Shown here piece by piece: positions 60,901 to 64,000 of a DNA stretch of 64,000 nucleotides. The stretch is from contig JBAIAC010000030.1 in the NCBI GenBank assembly GCA_037349315.1, positions 15,087,501-15,151,500 of the forward strand. Direction: 5' to 3'. A program made the position numbers and the translations under genes. Under the pieces are notes generated by a model. That model ran no database searches. It saw only the letters and a program-made list of their open reading frames with translations, and was not told where the DNA came from. The stretch comes from Chelydra serpentina. Taxonomy: Eukaryota > Chordata > Testudines > Chelydridae. Positions within the stretch are counted from its first letter, which is position 1, and each line of letters opens with the position of its first letter.

Positions 60901-62864
60901 TGGTGTAAACTGGTATAGTTCCACTGACTTAAATGAAATTGATGATGATTCACACCAACCAGAGGGCTTGCCTGTTATGTTTAATCCAAGAAAGATTATT
61001 TAATAATAAATGTTGATAACTAATAGTATTAAATGTTCTGATATTTTTACCCTCCCACAACCACTCTTTTATTTTTTTAAAGGGCTGTCAATTTTTGATA
61101 TTTTGTGTGGGTTTTGCTAATCTGTTTATATAGCCTTGGAAGATTAGTTCTACAAATGTATACAGGATCATAGTGTAAATGCTTAAGGGAGAATTTATAT
61201 TAACAACTTGTGGCATATCTGTTCCTGAGAATGAAATTGTGATTTTTGTCCCCAGAGGCATCCCCACACACCGAAGCTGGGTGAGAAAAATACGCTTTGC
61301 CCCTGGGAAAGGAAATCAAAAAGTGATAACAATGTACAATGATGGAGCTGAAGTTTGGGACACAAAAGAGGTGCACATCTATTTCTTATCTATATTCACT
61401 TGTGTGCAAAATATGCTGCTTTGAATTAGAGAAGGTCAGGTGCCCAAGCAATCTGATTAAAATAATACTTAATCTGTTGCTGAAATCGGTGTAATAGTTA
61501 CCCAGCCTTTCACAGAGGACTTTTAGTTTTTAGTTTTTTTCAATCTGTTTTCAGTGGAGAAGTGCCTTTCACTATGAAAGCTGACTCTCTATTGAAATAT
61601 ACAATTTTACCATTCTTCCGGTGAGTTTGGGTTGCATATGTTGTTTTGAACTCACACTTAGAAATAGCAAAATCTCCCTTCCAAAAACTTTATCAAAGTT
61701 TAATGAACATGTACATTTATGGAATTATAAAGTTGTCTTATCTTCAGAGCTTGGTTTTAACTTATTCAAGGATATGAGAAGGCCAGACACTTGATATTCA
61801 CATTGGCCCTGCTTCTCCTCTTGCAAGAAAAATCTGTATTAGGGAAAAATGCTCTTAAAAATTCTGGGATTCATTTTACGTAGTTGGAGTTGCATTCCTC
61901 CCTCCAGAGGTCCATAGACATTTGAACTCCATGGATTTCACAGGCAGAGTAAGCTATGACCCTGTAATCCTTTCCTCCAGGAATGGTGCCTGAGGAACAT
62001 TGGTGCTACTGGTTATTCCTCCCTGCAACTGTTCCCTCCCTTCTTTTGTTAACGAAAGAAGGTTTTTTAGATAGAAGTCTTAAAATTCTCATTGACTGCC
62101 AATTAAAAATCTGTCAGAGTCCTCAGGAAAACAACTTACGAGAGCCACATCTCCTTAGATCTGTCCCTAGAACTTCTTCCTTATCTATGATGCTCCAACT
62201 CTTTTGTATGTCTGTAGTGGAGCTTCATTGTCTTCAGTGTCATGTCACAGAGCTGCTGCTTCACTGCAAGCCACTCCAGTATACTGAAACAGTGTAAAGG
62301 GCATCTGAAAAGCACTATCTCTGGTGCAGGCACTGCAGAATTAAGCTACTCTCTACAGACCCTTTCCCAAGCCCTTGGGGTGAGGCTGGGAAGTGGGGAC
62401 AGGGTGCATGCATCAGGACAGGGCCTCAGAAAGCAGCACTGCAGAGAGCGCCATGACTCATAGGGCAGCCTACTGTAACCTGGGCAGGCCCTCAGAGCTC
62501 TCGAAATTCTACCGGGGCCTTTCCAGCCCCCAGAGCATTCCAGGATTAGGAGAGTGCAAAGATGCCACCTTAGCCCTTTCAGTTCCACCTATCTTGCGAG
62601 TTCTGTGAAACGCCTCTGGGAGGCACAACACAGAATCTTGACCAGTGTGATTAACAGCATTACTAAAAGCAAAAATATCTTAATATTTCAAGGTGCAGAT
62701 GGTAAGCAGTTTAAGAAGTGGAAGAAATGTCAACTTCCGAATACTGGATGTGGATTGCTGCACCTCAGACAAAGTGATCCTGGCATCAGATGATGGGTGC
62801 ATCAGAGTTCTAGAGACAACTATGAAGTCAACATGTTTCAGAATGGATGAACAAGTATTAACAG
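5906..62864 (+). CDS. WDR11: WDR11, 16 internal exons (partial gene)
   Basis: WDR11 is a large cytosolic scaffold with two beta-propellers followed by an alpha-solenoid. In other vertebrates it forms a complex with FAM91A1 at the trans-Golgi network that helps capture endosome-derived vesicles. It is also linked to Hedgehog signalling and cilia, and human variants are linked to hypogonadotropic hypogonadism. The coding join is 5906-6079, 7619-7805, 12377-12542, 16224-16338, 17538-17733, 18997-19100, 20227-20406, 23243-23327, 43690-43796, 50069-50144, 52114-52222, 52539-52663, 53187-53334, 59516-59622, 61256-61370 and 62693-62864. The lengths sum to 2166 nt, which is 2 + 721 codons + 1, and every split codon restores the expected residue. 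WD blades are recognisable ([47 protein letters not shown]). Exons for about residues 1-117 and 841 to the C-terminus are outside the window. Identity rests on recalled similarity to the human protein and is very secure. Confidence 0.97.
6080..7618 (+). other. intron A-B
   Basis: The intron contains the CR1-tailed SINE at 6763-6943. Nothing else is recognised; the 154-codon minus frame at 6308-6772 is not credible as a gene. Confidence 0.9.
6763..6943 (-). mobile_element. turtle-type tRNA SINE with CR1 tail
   Basis: On the minus strand a tRNA-like head (GGGATAGCTCAGTGG, GTTTGAGCACTGGC, AACCCAGGGTTGTGA) passes through a short linker into a CR1 3' end (GGTCCTGCTTTGAGC, TTGGACTAGATGACC). It ends in TGATTCTATG repeats. 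Sharing a 3' end with CR1 is the known design of tortoise SINEs and lets CR1 machinery mobilise them. Confidence 0.85.
7619..7805 (+). CDS. WDR11: WDR11 exon B
   Basis: The exon begins after TACAG and ends before GTAAGT. It encodes [16 protein letters not shown] followed by a Ser/Pro-rich and Lys-rich loop ([13 protein letters not shown]), about residues 176-238. The phase is two bases in and two bases out, which joins exons A and C correctly. Confidence 0.95.
7997..8752. mobile_element. non-autonomous hAT with internal minisatellite
   Basis: The ends CAGGGGTGAGCAAACT and AGTTTGCCCACCCCTG form terminal inverted repeats. A perfect 8-bp target duplication TCCTAGCA lies at 7989-7996 and 8753-8760, as expected for hAT. 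About 8215-8640 is a G-rich array of diverged units containing GGGGCAGTCAGGG. The long frames across it have no gene-like character and no transposase is encoded. Confidence 0.92.
10128..10520. repeat. unclassified interspersed repeat, possibly MITE-derived
   Basis: The block starts with GTCTACACAGGCAC and contains mirrored words (CACTGCAG/CTGCAGTG, AGCAGTGTAGA, GTACATACCCTA) like those of diverged Harbinger MITEs. No target duplication can be assigned. Confidence 0.35.
12377..12542 (+). CDS. WDR11: WDR11 exon C
   Basis: The acceptor is TATTTCAG and the donor GTAACA. The exon encodes [19 protein letters not shown] and [17 protein letters not shown], ending exactly at Gln of PFLQ (phase 0), about residues 238-293. 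The frame beyond the donor is intron read-through. Confidence 0.95.
14099..14395. repeat. GC-rich repeat block, possibly hAT-derived
   Basis: The block opens with CAGGCCTGCACAACTCGG, includes a second possible repeat start CAGGGTGACCAGATCAC at 14281, and is much richer in CpG than its surroundings. The four overlapping frames on both strands are by-products of GC content. Class and limits are uncertain. Confidence 0.35.
14489..14763. mobile_element. hAT-like element with 42-bp tandem repeats
   Basis: The block starts with CAGTGGTCCCCAACCTTTC, a typical hAT-type end. Inside are about four tandem units of 42 bp (core GCATTTTGG...GCTTCTCCGCCGGAAGCGC). The unit has no stop in some frames, which produces artificial repeat proteins such as [12 protein letters not shown]. 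The right end is not certain. Confidence 0.55.
15938..15970 (+). repeat. poly-T tract
   Basis: Thirty-three consecutive T lie 250 bp upstream of the exon D acceptor. No retrogene or SINE body is recognised beside it. Confidence 0.95.
16224..16338 (+). CDS. WDR11: WDR11 exon D
   Basis: The exon begins after TATAG and ends before GTGAGT. It encodes [20 protein letters not shown], then [18 protein letters not shown], about residues 294-332. A 33-nt T run lies 250 bp upstream of the acceptor (15938-15970). Confidence 0.95.
16339..17537 (+). other. intron D-E
   Basis: This is AT-rich intron in which I recognise no repeat or gene. Confidence 0.85.
17538..17733 (+). CDS. WDR11: WDR11 exon E
   Basis: The acceptor ATTACAG precedes a frame that completes Asp and reads [33 protein letters not shown] and the WD-blade motif VMIWELKS. 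It ends in RNLRN with a split Ser codon, about residues 332-397. The Arg at the site of human R395 is kept. Confidence 0.95.
17734..18996 (+). other. intron E-F
   Basis: The intron contains a pyrimidine run (C then T, 17932-17973) and an LTR-like fragment at 18207-18475. The remainder is unrecognised. Confidence 0.85.
18207..18475 (-). repeat. possible LTR fragment
   Basis: The block begins TGTCAGTGAACG, so on the minus strand it ends in CA, with an AATAAA about 145 nt upstream of that end (near 18350). This resembles an LTR R-U5 region. No partner LTR or coding part is seen. Confidence 0.25.
18997..19100 (+). CDS. WDR11: WDR11 exon F
   Basis: The exon runs from an AAAG acceptor to a GTAAGA donor. 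It encodes [20 protein letters not shown] and [11 protein letters not shown], about residues 397-432, ending with one base of a Gly codon. Confidence 0.94.
19101..20226 (+). other. intron F-G
   Basis: The only recognisable structure is a short palindromic repeat near 19634-19760, bounded by CCTGATTCTCC and GAGAATCAGG. Confidence 0.8.
20227..20406 (+). CDS. WDR11: WDR11 exon G
   Basis: The acceptor is AAAGCAG and the donor GTAAGT. The 5' third ([20 protein letters not shown]) diverges from the human loop and is one residue longer. The rest is conserved ([28 protein letters not shown]). About residues 432-492. Gln at 20277-20279 falls where human WDR11 has Arg448. Confidence 0.94.
20935..21098. 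repeat. palindromic interspersed repeat
   Basis: The block is bounded by GGGCCTGATCTTGCAAAC and GGTTGCAGGATTGGGGCC, which are near-complementary, and a related unit occurs at 55464-55592. It looks like a diverged MITE. No target duplication is clear. Confidence 0.5.
21914..22555. mobile_element. outer non-autonomous hAT
   Basis: The ends CAGTGGTTCTCAACCTTTC and GTACATGTTGAGAACCACGG are inverted repeats. The flanks GTTTAGGG (21906-21913) and CTTTAGAC (22556-22563) agree at 5 of 8 bases, consistent with an old hAT duplication. A younger hAT is inserted inside at 22268-22425. Confidence 0.75.
22268..22425. mobile_element. inner non-autonomous hAT
   Basis: The ends CAATGGTGGGCAACCTGCGG and CCGCAGGTTGCCCACCACTT form inverted repeats. 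A perfect 8-bp duplication CCCTAAAC lies at 22260-22267 and 22426-22433. The 158-bp element is GC-rich and codes for nothing. Confidence 0.9.
23243..23327 (+). CDS. WDR11: WDR11 exon H
   Basis: This short exon encodes [20 protein letters not shown] and SIHSCEV, a WD blade at about residues 492-520. It is followed by the very large 20.4-kb intron. Acceptor TTTATAG and donor GTGAGT are good matches to consensus. Confidence 0.95.
23926..24150 (-). mobile_element. CR1 LINE 3'-end fragment
   Basis: On the minus strand this is the CR1 3' end: the last ORF2 codons, the GTTGGGGTTGGGTCCTGC block and a TCTATGATTCTATG tail. It closely matches the end of the longer CR1 at 39200-39409. Confidence 0.85.
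24262..24355. mobile_element. hAT tail fragment
   Basis: GAGGACCCC, then GTCTGCGGACCCC and AAGTTGAAAACTACTG resemble the right end of a common hAT of the CAGTGGTTTTCAAC type. The left part is missing. Confidence 0.4.
24900..24970 (+). repeat. tRNA-like SINE head inside Harbinger, first copy
   Basis: GGGATAGCTCAGCG (A-box-like), a CCCGCTAAACCCGGGG block and GAGTTCAATCC (B-box-like) match the head of turtle tRNA SINEs, with intact CpGs. The CR1 tail is absent. A near copy follows at 25223-25293 with similar flanks (GAGATTCAG upstream), so the segment was duplicated within the element. Confidence 0.75.
25223..25293 (+). repeat. tRNA-like SINE head inside Harbinger, second copy
   Basis: GGGATAGCTCAGCGGT and GAGTTCAATCCTTGAGG repeat the module at 24900-24970. 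It lies about 260 bp upstream of the transposase start, in the expected promoter area. Between the modules are two copies of a block with CTCCTTGCCTTCTAGCTGC, and further on its complement recurs. Confidence 0.75.
25551..26846 (+). CDS. Harbinger transposase (HARBI1-like nuclease), intact
   Basis: The frame gives 431 residues from ATG at 25551 ([10 protein letters not shown]). The open frame extends further upstream, but this ATG is chosen because the broken copy keeps the matching ATG at 31405. The DDE nuclease is complete: Asp214 in [12 protein letters not shown], Asp264 in [12 protein letters not shown] and Glu338 in [13 protein letters not shown], with GDPAYPL between. Residues about 140-170 ([20 protein letters not shown], then FGVGKSTV) fit the helix-turn-helix of this family. 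Related proteins cut and paste the element and need the Myb-like partner for nuclear entry and end binding. HARBI1 is about 350 residues; the extra length is an N-terminal acidic region. No stop or frameshift is seen. Confidence 0.92.
   Translation: MEHDQITATVMAVMNTTRIVQEYMETENRELLEQQEARTRQYQPEESDEDMETDLSQKRPPRKVDIMVVMGLVDTVERRFWARETSTEWWDHIVLQVWDESQWLRNFRMRKGTFMELCELLSPALKRQNTKMRAALTVEKRLAIALWKLATPDSYRSVANQFGVGKSTVGAVVMQVARAITKLLVPRVVSLGNVQLILDGFAAMGFPNCGGAIDGTHIPILAPDHQASEYINRKGYFSIVLQALVDHKGRFTNINVGWPGKVHDARIFRNSGLFQLLQQGTFFPDQKITVGDVEMPIVILGDPAYPLMPWLMKPYTGSLDSSQDLFNYRLSKCRMVVECAFGHLKARWRSLLTRLDLSETNVPIVITACCALHNICESKGETFMAGWEVEANRLAAGYAQPDTRAITRVQQGALRIREALKTSFMNGQDAV
26954..26959 (+). 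promoter_or_regulatory. poly(A) signal of the transposase gene
   Basis: AATAAA lies 108 nt after the transposase stop. The second Harbinger has AATAAA at the matching place (about 32773). Confidence 0.7.
26988..26993 (-). promoter_or_regulatory. poly(A) signal of the Myb-like gene
   Basis: TTTATT on the + strand is AATAAA on the minus strand, about 130 nt past the Myb-like stop. It sits only 28 bp from the opposing transposase signal, so the two convergent transcripts should overlap at their 3' ends. Confidence 0.65.
27125..29105 (-). CDS. Harbinger Myb/SANT-like DNA-binding protein, two exons
   Basis: The join is 29105-28577 (exon 1) and 27666-27125 (exon 2). The donor is GTGAGT and the acceptor CTCCCACAG, and the 1071 nt give 356 residues. 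Exon 1 starts [20 protein letters not shown] and holds a Myb/SANT-like (Myb_DNA-bind_4 type) domain: [15 protein letters not shown], then [20 protein letters not shown] and [13 protein letters not shown]. An acidic, Ser-rich linker follows. Exon 2 has a basic segment ([10 protein letters not shown]) and a long charged, probably coiled-coil helix ([34 protein letters not shown]). Harbingers encode such a partner protein for binding element ends and nuclear import of the transposase. An in-frame ATG at 29132 would add nine residues. Confidence 0.85.
28205..28495 (+). CDS. Harbinger third ORF, unrecognised (BEN-like?)
   Basis: The frame gives 96 residues from ATG at 28205 ([10 protein letters not shown]) and lies wholly inside the 910-bp intron of the Myb-like gene, on the opposite strand. 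It is therefore not a shadow of that coding sequence. A good 3' splice site (TTTCAACCAG) ends 6 nt before the ATG, so this may be a last exon; the frame also stays open upstream to 27899. ATTAAA follows 29 nt after the stop. Residues [20 protein letters not shown] then [14 protein letters not shown] and an amphipathic helix resemble the layout of BEN domains, but this is only by eye. The second Harbinger has the same frame, same length, same splice site. Function is not known. Confidence 0.6.
   Translation: MNDITLLRITHTDKERMLLECQQKPGPYAAMLCKALIPDYVLLAWRGRVCYHGAQDKAALPRNLMHRLWEHIQEIFQEMSPEDFCSIPEHVNRLFE
30525..30949. mobile_element. Penelope-like fourfold palindrome
   Basis: The 425-bp block is made of four alternating units of the same Penelope 3' end (minus, plus, minus, plus). 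The outer units carry full 3' ends and the inner two are short. Long frames on both strands are by-products of the palindrome. A 13-bp duplication CTTAATAGTGATA flanks it (30512-30524 and 30950-30962), so the entire structure arrived in one insertion. An internal 24-bp stretch near 30825-30850 is also duplicated. Confidence 0.85.
30864..30906 (+). ncRNA. hammerhead-like motif in Penelope end
   Basis: CCGAAGA (30868-30874), a GTGGG/CCCAC stem-loop, GAAA (30892-30895), GC-TTAT-GC and TC follow hammerhead order. The U after the first C of the CUGANGA box is C, so catalysis is doubtful. The same motif is present in inverted form in the minus units. Confidence 0.35.
31405..32668 (+). pseudogene. 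Harbinger transposase pseudogene
   Basis: The product starts [20 protein letters not shown] and aligns throughout with the intact transposase. Lesions: a 2-bp deletion near 31726 (after IFLEL) that shifts into a stop, TAG at 32228-32230 in place of a Gln codon, a TGA at about 32435 and another at about 32525. Catalytic blocks [12 protein letters not shown] (Gly changed to Arg), [12 protein letters not shown] and [13 protein letters not shown] are still readable. Confidence 0.9.
32812..34786 (-). pseudogene. Harbinger Myb-like pseudogene, two exons
   Basis: Exon 1 is 34786-34258 ([20 protein letters not shown]) with an open Myb/SANT-like domain and a GTGAGT donor. Exon 2 begins after CCCCTGCAG at 33369. 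It keeps [20 protein letters not shown] but then changes frame near RRKKH, and the coiled-coil part ([20 protein letters not shown]) reads in another frame. Its stop is also displaced relative to the intact copy. Confidence 0.85.
33868..34158 (+). CDS. Harbinger third ORF in the decayed copy, still open
   Basis: The frame gives 96 residues ([10 protein letters not shown] ... NRLFQ), exactly the length of its counterpart at 28205-28495. By hand count 64 of 96 residues are identical, many changes are conservative, and there are no indels. It sits in the intron of the Myb-like pseudogene on the opposite strand. A matching 3' splice site TTTCATCCAG precedes the ATG by 5 nt, and ATTAAA lies 47 nt after the stop. 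Product unknown; possibly BEN-like. Confidence 0.55.
   Translation: MDDITLLRLTQRDKDRMLLECDQNPGPFAASLCAAMIPDYLLLVWHGKVSYHGGQNKAALPRNLLQRLSEYLQESFMEMFLEDSHSIPRHINRLFQ
35988..36416 (+). pseudogene. CR1 ORF1 C-terminal part (SGNH hydrolase-like)
   Basis: [29 protein letters not shown] and [16 protein letters not shown] match the SGNH/GDSL esterase-like domain of CR1 ORF1 proteins. GTND and the DGLHL Asp/His region are present; the N-terminal catalytic Ser block is lost to 5' truncation. It ends 45 nt before the start of the open ORF2 frame. Confidence 0.8.
36461..39310 (+). CDS. CR1 ORF2: endonuclease and reverse transcriptase, intact
   Basis: The 949-codon frame has no stop or frameshift; the GTG at its start is only where the frame opens. 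The N-terminal APE-type endonuclease shows [35 protein letters not shown] and GSDHEMV. The reverse transcriptase shows [68 protein letters not shown] and [10 protein letters not shown], with the FADD catalytic pair. A C-terminal CR1 region ([20 protein letters not shown]) follows. The protein nicks DNA and primes reverse transcription from CR1 or CR1-tailed SINE RNA. The copy lacks a promoter and full ORF1, so it is unlikely to move by itself. Confidence 0.93.
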   Translation: MGYREEAQVGECKRGGLLPHTGTAGQSVSYLKCLYTNARSLGNKQGELEVLAQSRNYDVIGITETWWDNSHDWSTVMDGYKLFRKDRQGRKGGGVALYVREQYDCSELQYETAEKPESLWIKLRSVSNKGNVVVGVCYRPPDQADEVDEAFFQQLTEVTRSQALVLMGDFNHPDICWESNTAVHRQSRKFLESVGDNFLVQVLEEPTRGKALLDLLLTNREEIVEEAIVDGNLGGSDHEMVEFRILTQGRKESSRIQSLDFRKADFDSLRELMGKVPWENNMRGKGVEESWLYFKETLLRLQEQTIPMCRKKSKYGRRPAWLNSEILARLNHKKAAYKKWKIGQMTREEYKNIVQACRSEIRKAKSHLELQLAGDVRSNKKGFFRYVSNKKKVKERVGPLLNEGGNLVTEDVEKASVLNAFFASVFTDKGSSQMAALRSTVWGGGDQPSVEKEVVRDYLEKLDEHKSMGPDALHPRVLKELADVITEPLAIIFDKSWQSGEVPDDWKKANVVPIFKKGKKEDPGNYRPVSLTSIPGKIMEQVLKESILNHLKEGKVIRNSQHGFTKGKSCLTNLIAFYDEITGSVDEGKAVDVLFLDFSKAFDTVSHSVLASKLKKYGLDEWTVRWIENWLDGRAQRVVINGSMSSWQPVSSGVPQGSVLGPVLFNIFINDLEDGVDCTLSKFADDTKLGGVVDTLEGRDRIQRDLDKLEDWAKRNLMRFNKDKCRVLHLGRKNPMHCYRLGTEWLGSSSAEKDLGVTVDEKLNMSQQCALVAKKANGILGCISRGISSRSRDVIIPLYSALVRPHLEYCVQFWAPHYKKDVDKLERVQRRATKMIRGLEHMTYEERLRELRLFSLQKRRVRGDLIAAFNYLKGGSKEDGSRLFSVVEDDRTRSNGLKLQRGRFRLDIRKNFFTSRVVKHWNGLPREVVESPSLEVFKVRLDKALAGMI
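40046..40123 (-). mobile_element. short Penelope-like 3' end
   Basis: Only 78 bp of the 3' end is present, in minus orientation. A perfect 14-bp duplication CTTCCACAGTCAGA lies at 40032-40045 and 40124-40137. The 5' truncation falls inside the hammerhead-like core, leaving stem II and GAAA. Confidence 0.85.
40589..41304 (+). CDS. Penelope-like GIY-YIG endonuclease fragment
   Basis: The open frame runs from the element's left edge to TGA at 41304, about 237 residues of element origin. [14 protein letters not shown] is the Cys-rich linker. [10 protein letters not shown], then [20 protein letters not shown] is the GIY-YIG nuclease core of Penelope-like elements, and [10 protein letters not shown] and [11 protein letters not shown] follow. 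In these elements the nuclease cuts the target for primed reverse transcription. With no start, promoter or reverse transcriptase it is a remnant, though without any stop. Confidence 0.82.
40589..41468 (+). mobile_element. Penelope-like element fragment with endonuclease
   Basis: The 880-bp piece is bounded by an 11-bp duplication CAGAATTGGCA (40578-40588 and 41469-41479). It keeps the C-terminal coding part and the 3' end with CATCCGACGAAGTGGG and GTTAGTCTATAAGG. The reverse transcriptase part is lost. The hammerhead-like motif at 41383-41415 is damaged (GAAA has become AAAA). Confidence 0.88.
43690..43796 (+). CDS. WDR11: WDR11 exon I
   Basis: The exon completes a Lys codon and reads [20 protein letters not shown], then [16 protein letters not shown], about residues 520-556. 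The acceptor is GATGACAG and the donor GTTAGT. It is isolated between introns of 20.4 and 6.3 kb. Confidence 0.95.
44634..45338 (-). mobile_element. CR1 LINE 3' part, antisense
   Basis: On the minus strand 45336-45073 encodes [37 protein letters not shown] and [10 protein letters not shown], the C-terminal region of CR1 ORF2, followed by the untranslated 3' end. It is a different, older subfamily from the copy at 35960. A hAT has inserted at its upstream edge. Confidence 0.88.
45347..47030. mobile_element. hAT element with long inverted arms (foldback)
   Basis: The 1684-bp element has ends TAGGGCTGTCAA and TTGACAGCCCTA. A perfect 8-bp duplication CATATAAC lies at 45339-45346 and 47031-47038. 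The inverted similarity extends far inward: 45347 to about 45905 matches the complement of about 46435-47030 at roughly 80% by eye. Both arms derive from the 3' part of a hAT transposase gene, so the element has two right ends and no left end. Confidence 0.9.
45654..46406 (-). pseudogene. hAT transposase C-terminal fragment
   Basis: The frame has no plausible start and covers about 250 codons. It shows [20 protein letters not shown], an acidic loop ([11 protein letters not shown]) and the hAT dimerisation region ([20 protein letters not shown], then [20 protein letters not shown]). The catalytic N-terminal half is missing. The right arm (about 46435-46690, + strand) repeats the last part with stops. 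Confidence 0.82.
48700..49440. repeat. unclassified interspersed repeat with C-rich arm
   Basis: AAAGTACTCCTGGGGGAATT followed by an AT-rich block (TTAAAATTCTGCAAAATGC) and a long C/T-rich segment resembles a common non-autonomous DNA transposon of reptiles. No right end or duplication was found. The overlapping frames at 48931-49485 are composition artefacts. Confidence 0.4.
50069..50144 (+). CDS. WDR11: WDR11 exon J
   Basis: At 76 nt this is the shortest exon seen. It encodes [20 protein letters not shown] and VSHL, about residues 556-581, between a TGTTTTAG acceptor and a GTAAGT donor. Confidence 0.94.
50145..52113 (+). other. intron J-K
   Basis: AT-rich intron with no repeat or gene I can name. 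A run of A and C near 51978-52022 is low-complexity. Confidence 0.85.
52114..52222 (+). CDS. WDR11: WDR11 exon K
   Basis: The exon encodes [20 protein letters not shown] and [16 protein letters not shown], a clear WD blade at about residues 581-617. It starts after TTTCAG and ends in phase 0 at GTAAGG. Confidence 0.96.
52223..52538 (+). other. intron K-L
   Basis: Short 316-bp intron; only T and G homopolymer runs are visible. Confidence 0.9.
52539..52663 (+). CDS. WDR11: WDR11 exon L
   Basis: The exon encodes [20 protein letters not shown] and [20 protein letters not shown], about residues 618-659. The basic-then-acidic stretch is a loop rather than a blade core. Only 316 bp separate it from exon K. 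Confidence 0.95.
52664..53186 (+). other. intron L-M
   Basis: Intron of 523 bp with no recognisable element. Confidence 0.9.
53187..53334 (+). CDS. WDR11: WDR11 exon M
   Basis: The exon encodes [37 protein letters not shown] and [12 protein letters not shown], about residues 659-708. The His at the site of human H690 is kept. It ends in phase 0 before GTGAGT. Confidence 0.95.
53948..54668. mobile_element. Tigger/pogo-like element with palindromic satellite core
   Basis: The ends CAGTGAAACCCCGCTATAAC and GCGCTATAGGGGGGTTTCAC plus TG are inverted repeats, with TA on each side, as for Tc1/mariner-pogo elements. No transposase is present. The core (54045-54480) alternates two words, GCTTGAAACTGACC and CTTCTCCGCTTTGGGGAGAAG, on both strands. 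A T run of about 20 nt lies near 54568. Confidence 0.82.
55464..55592. repeat. palindromic interspersed repeat
   Basis: GGCTTGATTCTGCAAACAC and GTGTTTGTGGGATCGGGGTC form inverted ends, with complementary inner words (ATATAAATAACTTTACATG and CATATGTAAAAATTT). It is related to the unit at 20935-21098. Confidence 0.5.
56767..57046. mobile_element. Harbinger MITE
   Basis: The 280-bp element starts GGCCTGGTCCACACTA and ends TAGTGTAGACGTACCC, the same end types as the full Harbingers here. The left flank is TTA and the right flank ATA, so the duplication is imperfect. It contains a GTCGACTCCG...CGGAGTCGAC hairpin and a perfect 22-bp palindrome centred on the CGCG at 56980-56983. It codes for nothing. 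Confidence 0.82.
58475..58665 (-). mobile_element. MIR-like SINE fragment
   Basis: AAGTGATTTGCCCAAGATC, GCACAGGAAG and GGAATTGAACTGAGGTCTTC follow the antisense MIR core and flank. Diverged. Confidence 0.6.
59516..59622 (+). CDS. WDR11: WDR11 exon N
   Basis: The exon encodes [20 protein letters not shown] and [15 protein letters not shown], a second-propeller WD blade at about residues 709-744. A Penelope-like end begins 28 bp downstream of its donor. Confidence 0.96.
59650..59970 (-). mobile_element. Penelope-like 3' end close to splice donor
   Basis: The minus strand shows GTTAGTCTCTAAGGTGCC, CCACGAAAGCTTATGC and CCGACGA, the usual 3' end with a hammerhead-like motif at 59740-59780. Stem II is partly decayed. 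It runs antisense to WDR11 and starts 28 bp after the exon N boundary. The far end is approximate; no duplication was found. Confidence 0.7.
60172..60545 (-). mobile_element. CR1-like 3' fragment
   Basis: CAGAAGGTACCATTGTGATC, GAGAATCCACCATGACC and GAAGAGCCCATTATCAAAT are, in antisense, the 3' end of a CR1 subfamily common in turtles. It is distinct from the other CR1 pieces here. Confidence 0.6.
61256..61370 (+). CDS. WDR11: WDR11 exon O
   Basis: The exon encodes [20 protein letters not shown] and [18 protein letters not shown], about residues 744-782, starting after CCCCAG. Upstream in-frame residues are intronic read-through. Confidence 0.96.
61371..62692 (+). other. intron O-P
   Basis: I recognise no repeat or gene. 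Several overlapping frames at 61983-62608 on both strands lack gene-like features. Confidence 0.85.
62693..62864 (+). CDS. WDR11: WDR11 exon P
   Basis: The exon encodes [40 protein letters not shown] and [13 protein letters not shown], about residues 783-840. Two oddities are visible. The first Cys of DCC sits where the human protein has Trp. The donor reads GTCTGA, which is weak at +3. Read-through would add nine residues and a stop. Confidence 0.92.
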
Positions 62865-64000
62865 GTCTGAGAGATCTCAACAGCACCTAATGCTCACGTG
62901 CTTTGAATTGTTTCCCTTTTGCTACAGACCACAGTATATTTCATTTGGAAAGGTGTGCAAAATAGTCTTAAATGTTTAAAACTCATATCAGTCTAAGCCA
63001 GAAGATGAGGTAGCTCACAAACACCAGAAACTTTGGGAAAATGGATCAGTTTTATAATAATAGGTTATACAGCATTTGATATTTCTAAATAATTCATGTT
63101 TTGCTTTTTTAGTTTTATCTGCATAAATATGCAGCAAATTAATGTATAGATTCATTGCATTAGAATGGTCATTCACATACACAGCGTGCGTTTTAGTCAT
63201 GTTTGTGATACGTGAAAAATTGCTTTTGTTATACTGCTGTATATTTCCAGAGTTTGAATCCTACTCATTGACTGGTTCAATGGATGACCAAAATGGATGT
63301 TTCCATTAAATTGTAGAAGTGCGTCAGTTTGTGACAGCCTTGTTATCTGACTTTTTACAATGTTTTTAGCTAGCATACGTTCTTACAAAAAATTGCTTTT
63401 ACATTCTTTCATCTTTGGGGTAAACTGTGCAGCTAAAATGGTTAATACATAAAATCGTGAGTTGAAGATGACCATTTTTTTCAAATTGTGGGTCAATCCC
63501 ATTAAAATCACTGGGACTACTTGTGGAGTAAGGTATTACTCAATGAGAGTAAGGGTATCATTTGATGCAGTGTTTGATAGATATTCTGATTTAATATACT
63601 TTTCTAACTTTGTCTACAATAAAAACAGATTGTTTTTTCCTGATATTATGAAGGCTATAATTTTGACGAAAGACAAGTAACAGTGCGATCAGCATAATTG
63701 AAGGATAGTTTAGTTACCATAAATTATCTTTCGAGACCTGAAAATTAAACTGTGTAAATGCATATTTATGTCATTAACCTGTGGTGCTTAAAGGACAAGG
63801 TATTACTGAGTCCAAGAATTTAGTGTGATTCAAAAAAGGATTAAACATTTATAGCAATAATGAAAACACTCACAGGTTACATGAGATAAGATAGAAAATA
63901 TAAGAAATAAAAGTCGTCATAGTTTTGTTTTTAAGACCAACCACTAACAGGTGGAGGTTAGAAAGAAACTTCCCATAGGAGCAGATAATTCAAAAATTTT
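62865..64000 (+). other. intron after exon P (right end open)
   Basis: The expected next exon, beginning with the rest of Glu then Pro, is not in the window. Nothing else is recognised. Confidence 0.8.

Larger units (their letters stand above)
59623..61255 (+). other. intron N-O
   Basis: The intron begins almost at once with a Penelope-like end (59650 onward) and includes a CR1 fragment (60172-60545). 60550-61255 shows nothing I can name. Confidence 0.88.

Noticed and set aside
61983..62608. Possible extra WDR11 exons or a nested gene upstream of exon P
   Set aside because: Frames on both strands overlap, none resembles WDR11, and exons O and P already join in phase 0.

Overview
The window is vertebrate nuclear DNA with one host gene and a dense load of transposable elements. 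The host gene is WDR11 (WD repeat domain 11). Sixteen consecutive internal exons lie on the + strand between 5906 and 62864. All 16 have AG/GT borders, and their phases chain without a break to give 721 whole codons, roughly residues 118-840 of a protein of about 1220 residues. The first exons lie left of the window and the last exons right of it. The repeats point strongly to a turtle: tRNA-derived SINEs with a CR1 tail, a CR1 LINE with an intact ORF2, several Penelope-like insertions with hammerhead-like 3' ends, PIF/Harbinger elements with a GTCTACACTAC-type terminal repeat, and many short hAT elements.

Layout. 1-5905 is intron with old SINE, CR1 and LTR-like fragments and a head-to-head Penelope dimer (5067-5371). 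5906-23327 holds exons A-H, with introns carrying a CR1-tailed SINE, a GC-rich hAT with an internal minisatellite (7997-8752), a tandem-repeat hAT-like block (14489-14763) and a hAT nested in a hAT (21914-22555). 23328-43689 is one 20.4-kb intron. It contains a complete Harbinger (24431-29484), a four-part Penelope palindrome (30525-30949), a second, broken Harbinger (31036-35148), a CR1 LINE (about 35960-39409) and two Penelope pieces, one with an open GIY-YIG endonuclease frame (40589-41468). 43690-62864 holds exons I-P, with a foldback hAT (45347-47030), a Tigger-like element full of palindromic repeats (53948-54668), a Harbinger MITE (56767-57046) and a Penelope end 28 bp downstream of a splice donor (59650 onward).

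The most interesting structure is in the two Harbinger elements. Each has the expected transposase gene (+) and a two-exon Myb/SANT-like gene (-). Each also has a third + strand frame of exactly 96 codons lying inside the intron of the Myb-like gene. The third frame is open and free of indels in both copies (64 of 96 residues identical by hand count), although transposase and Myb are broken in the second copy. It looks BEN-domain-like by eye. I know of no description of such a gene in Harbinger elements, but could not search.
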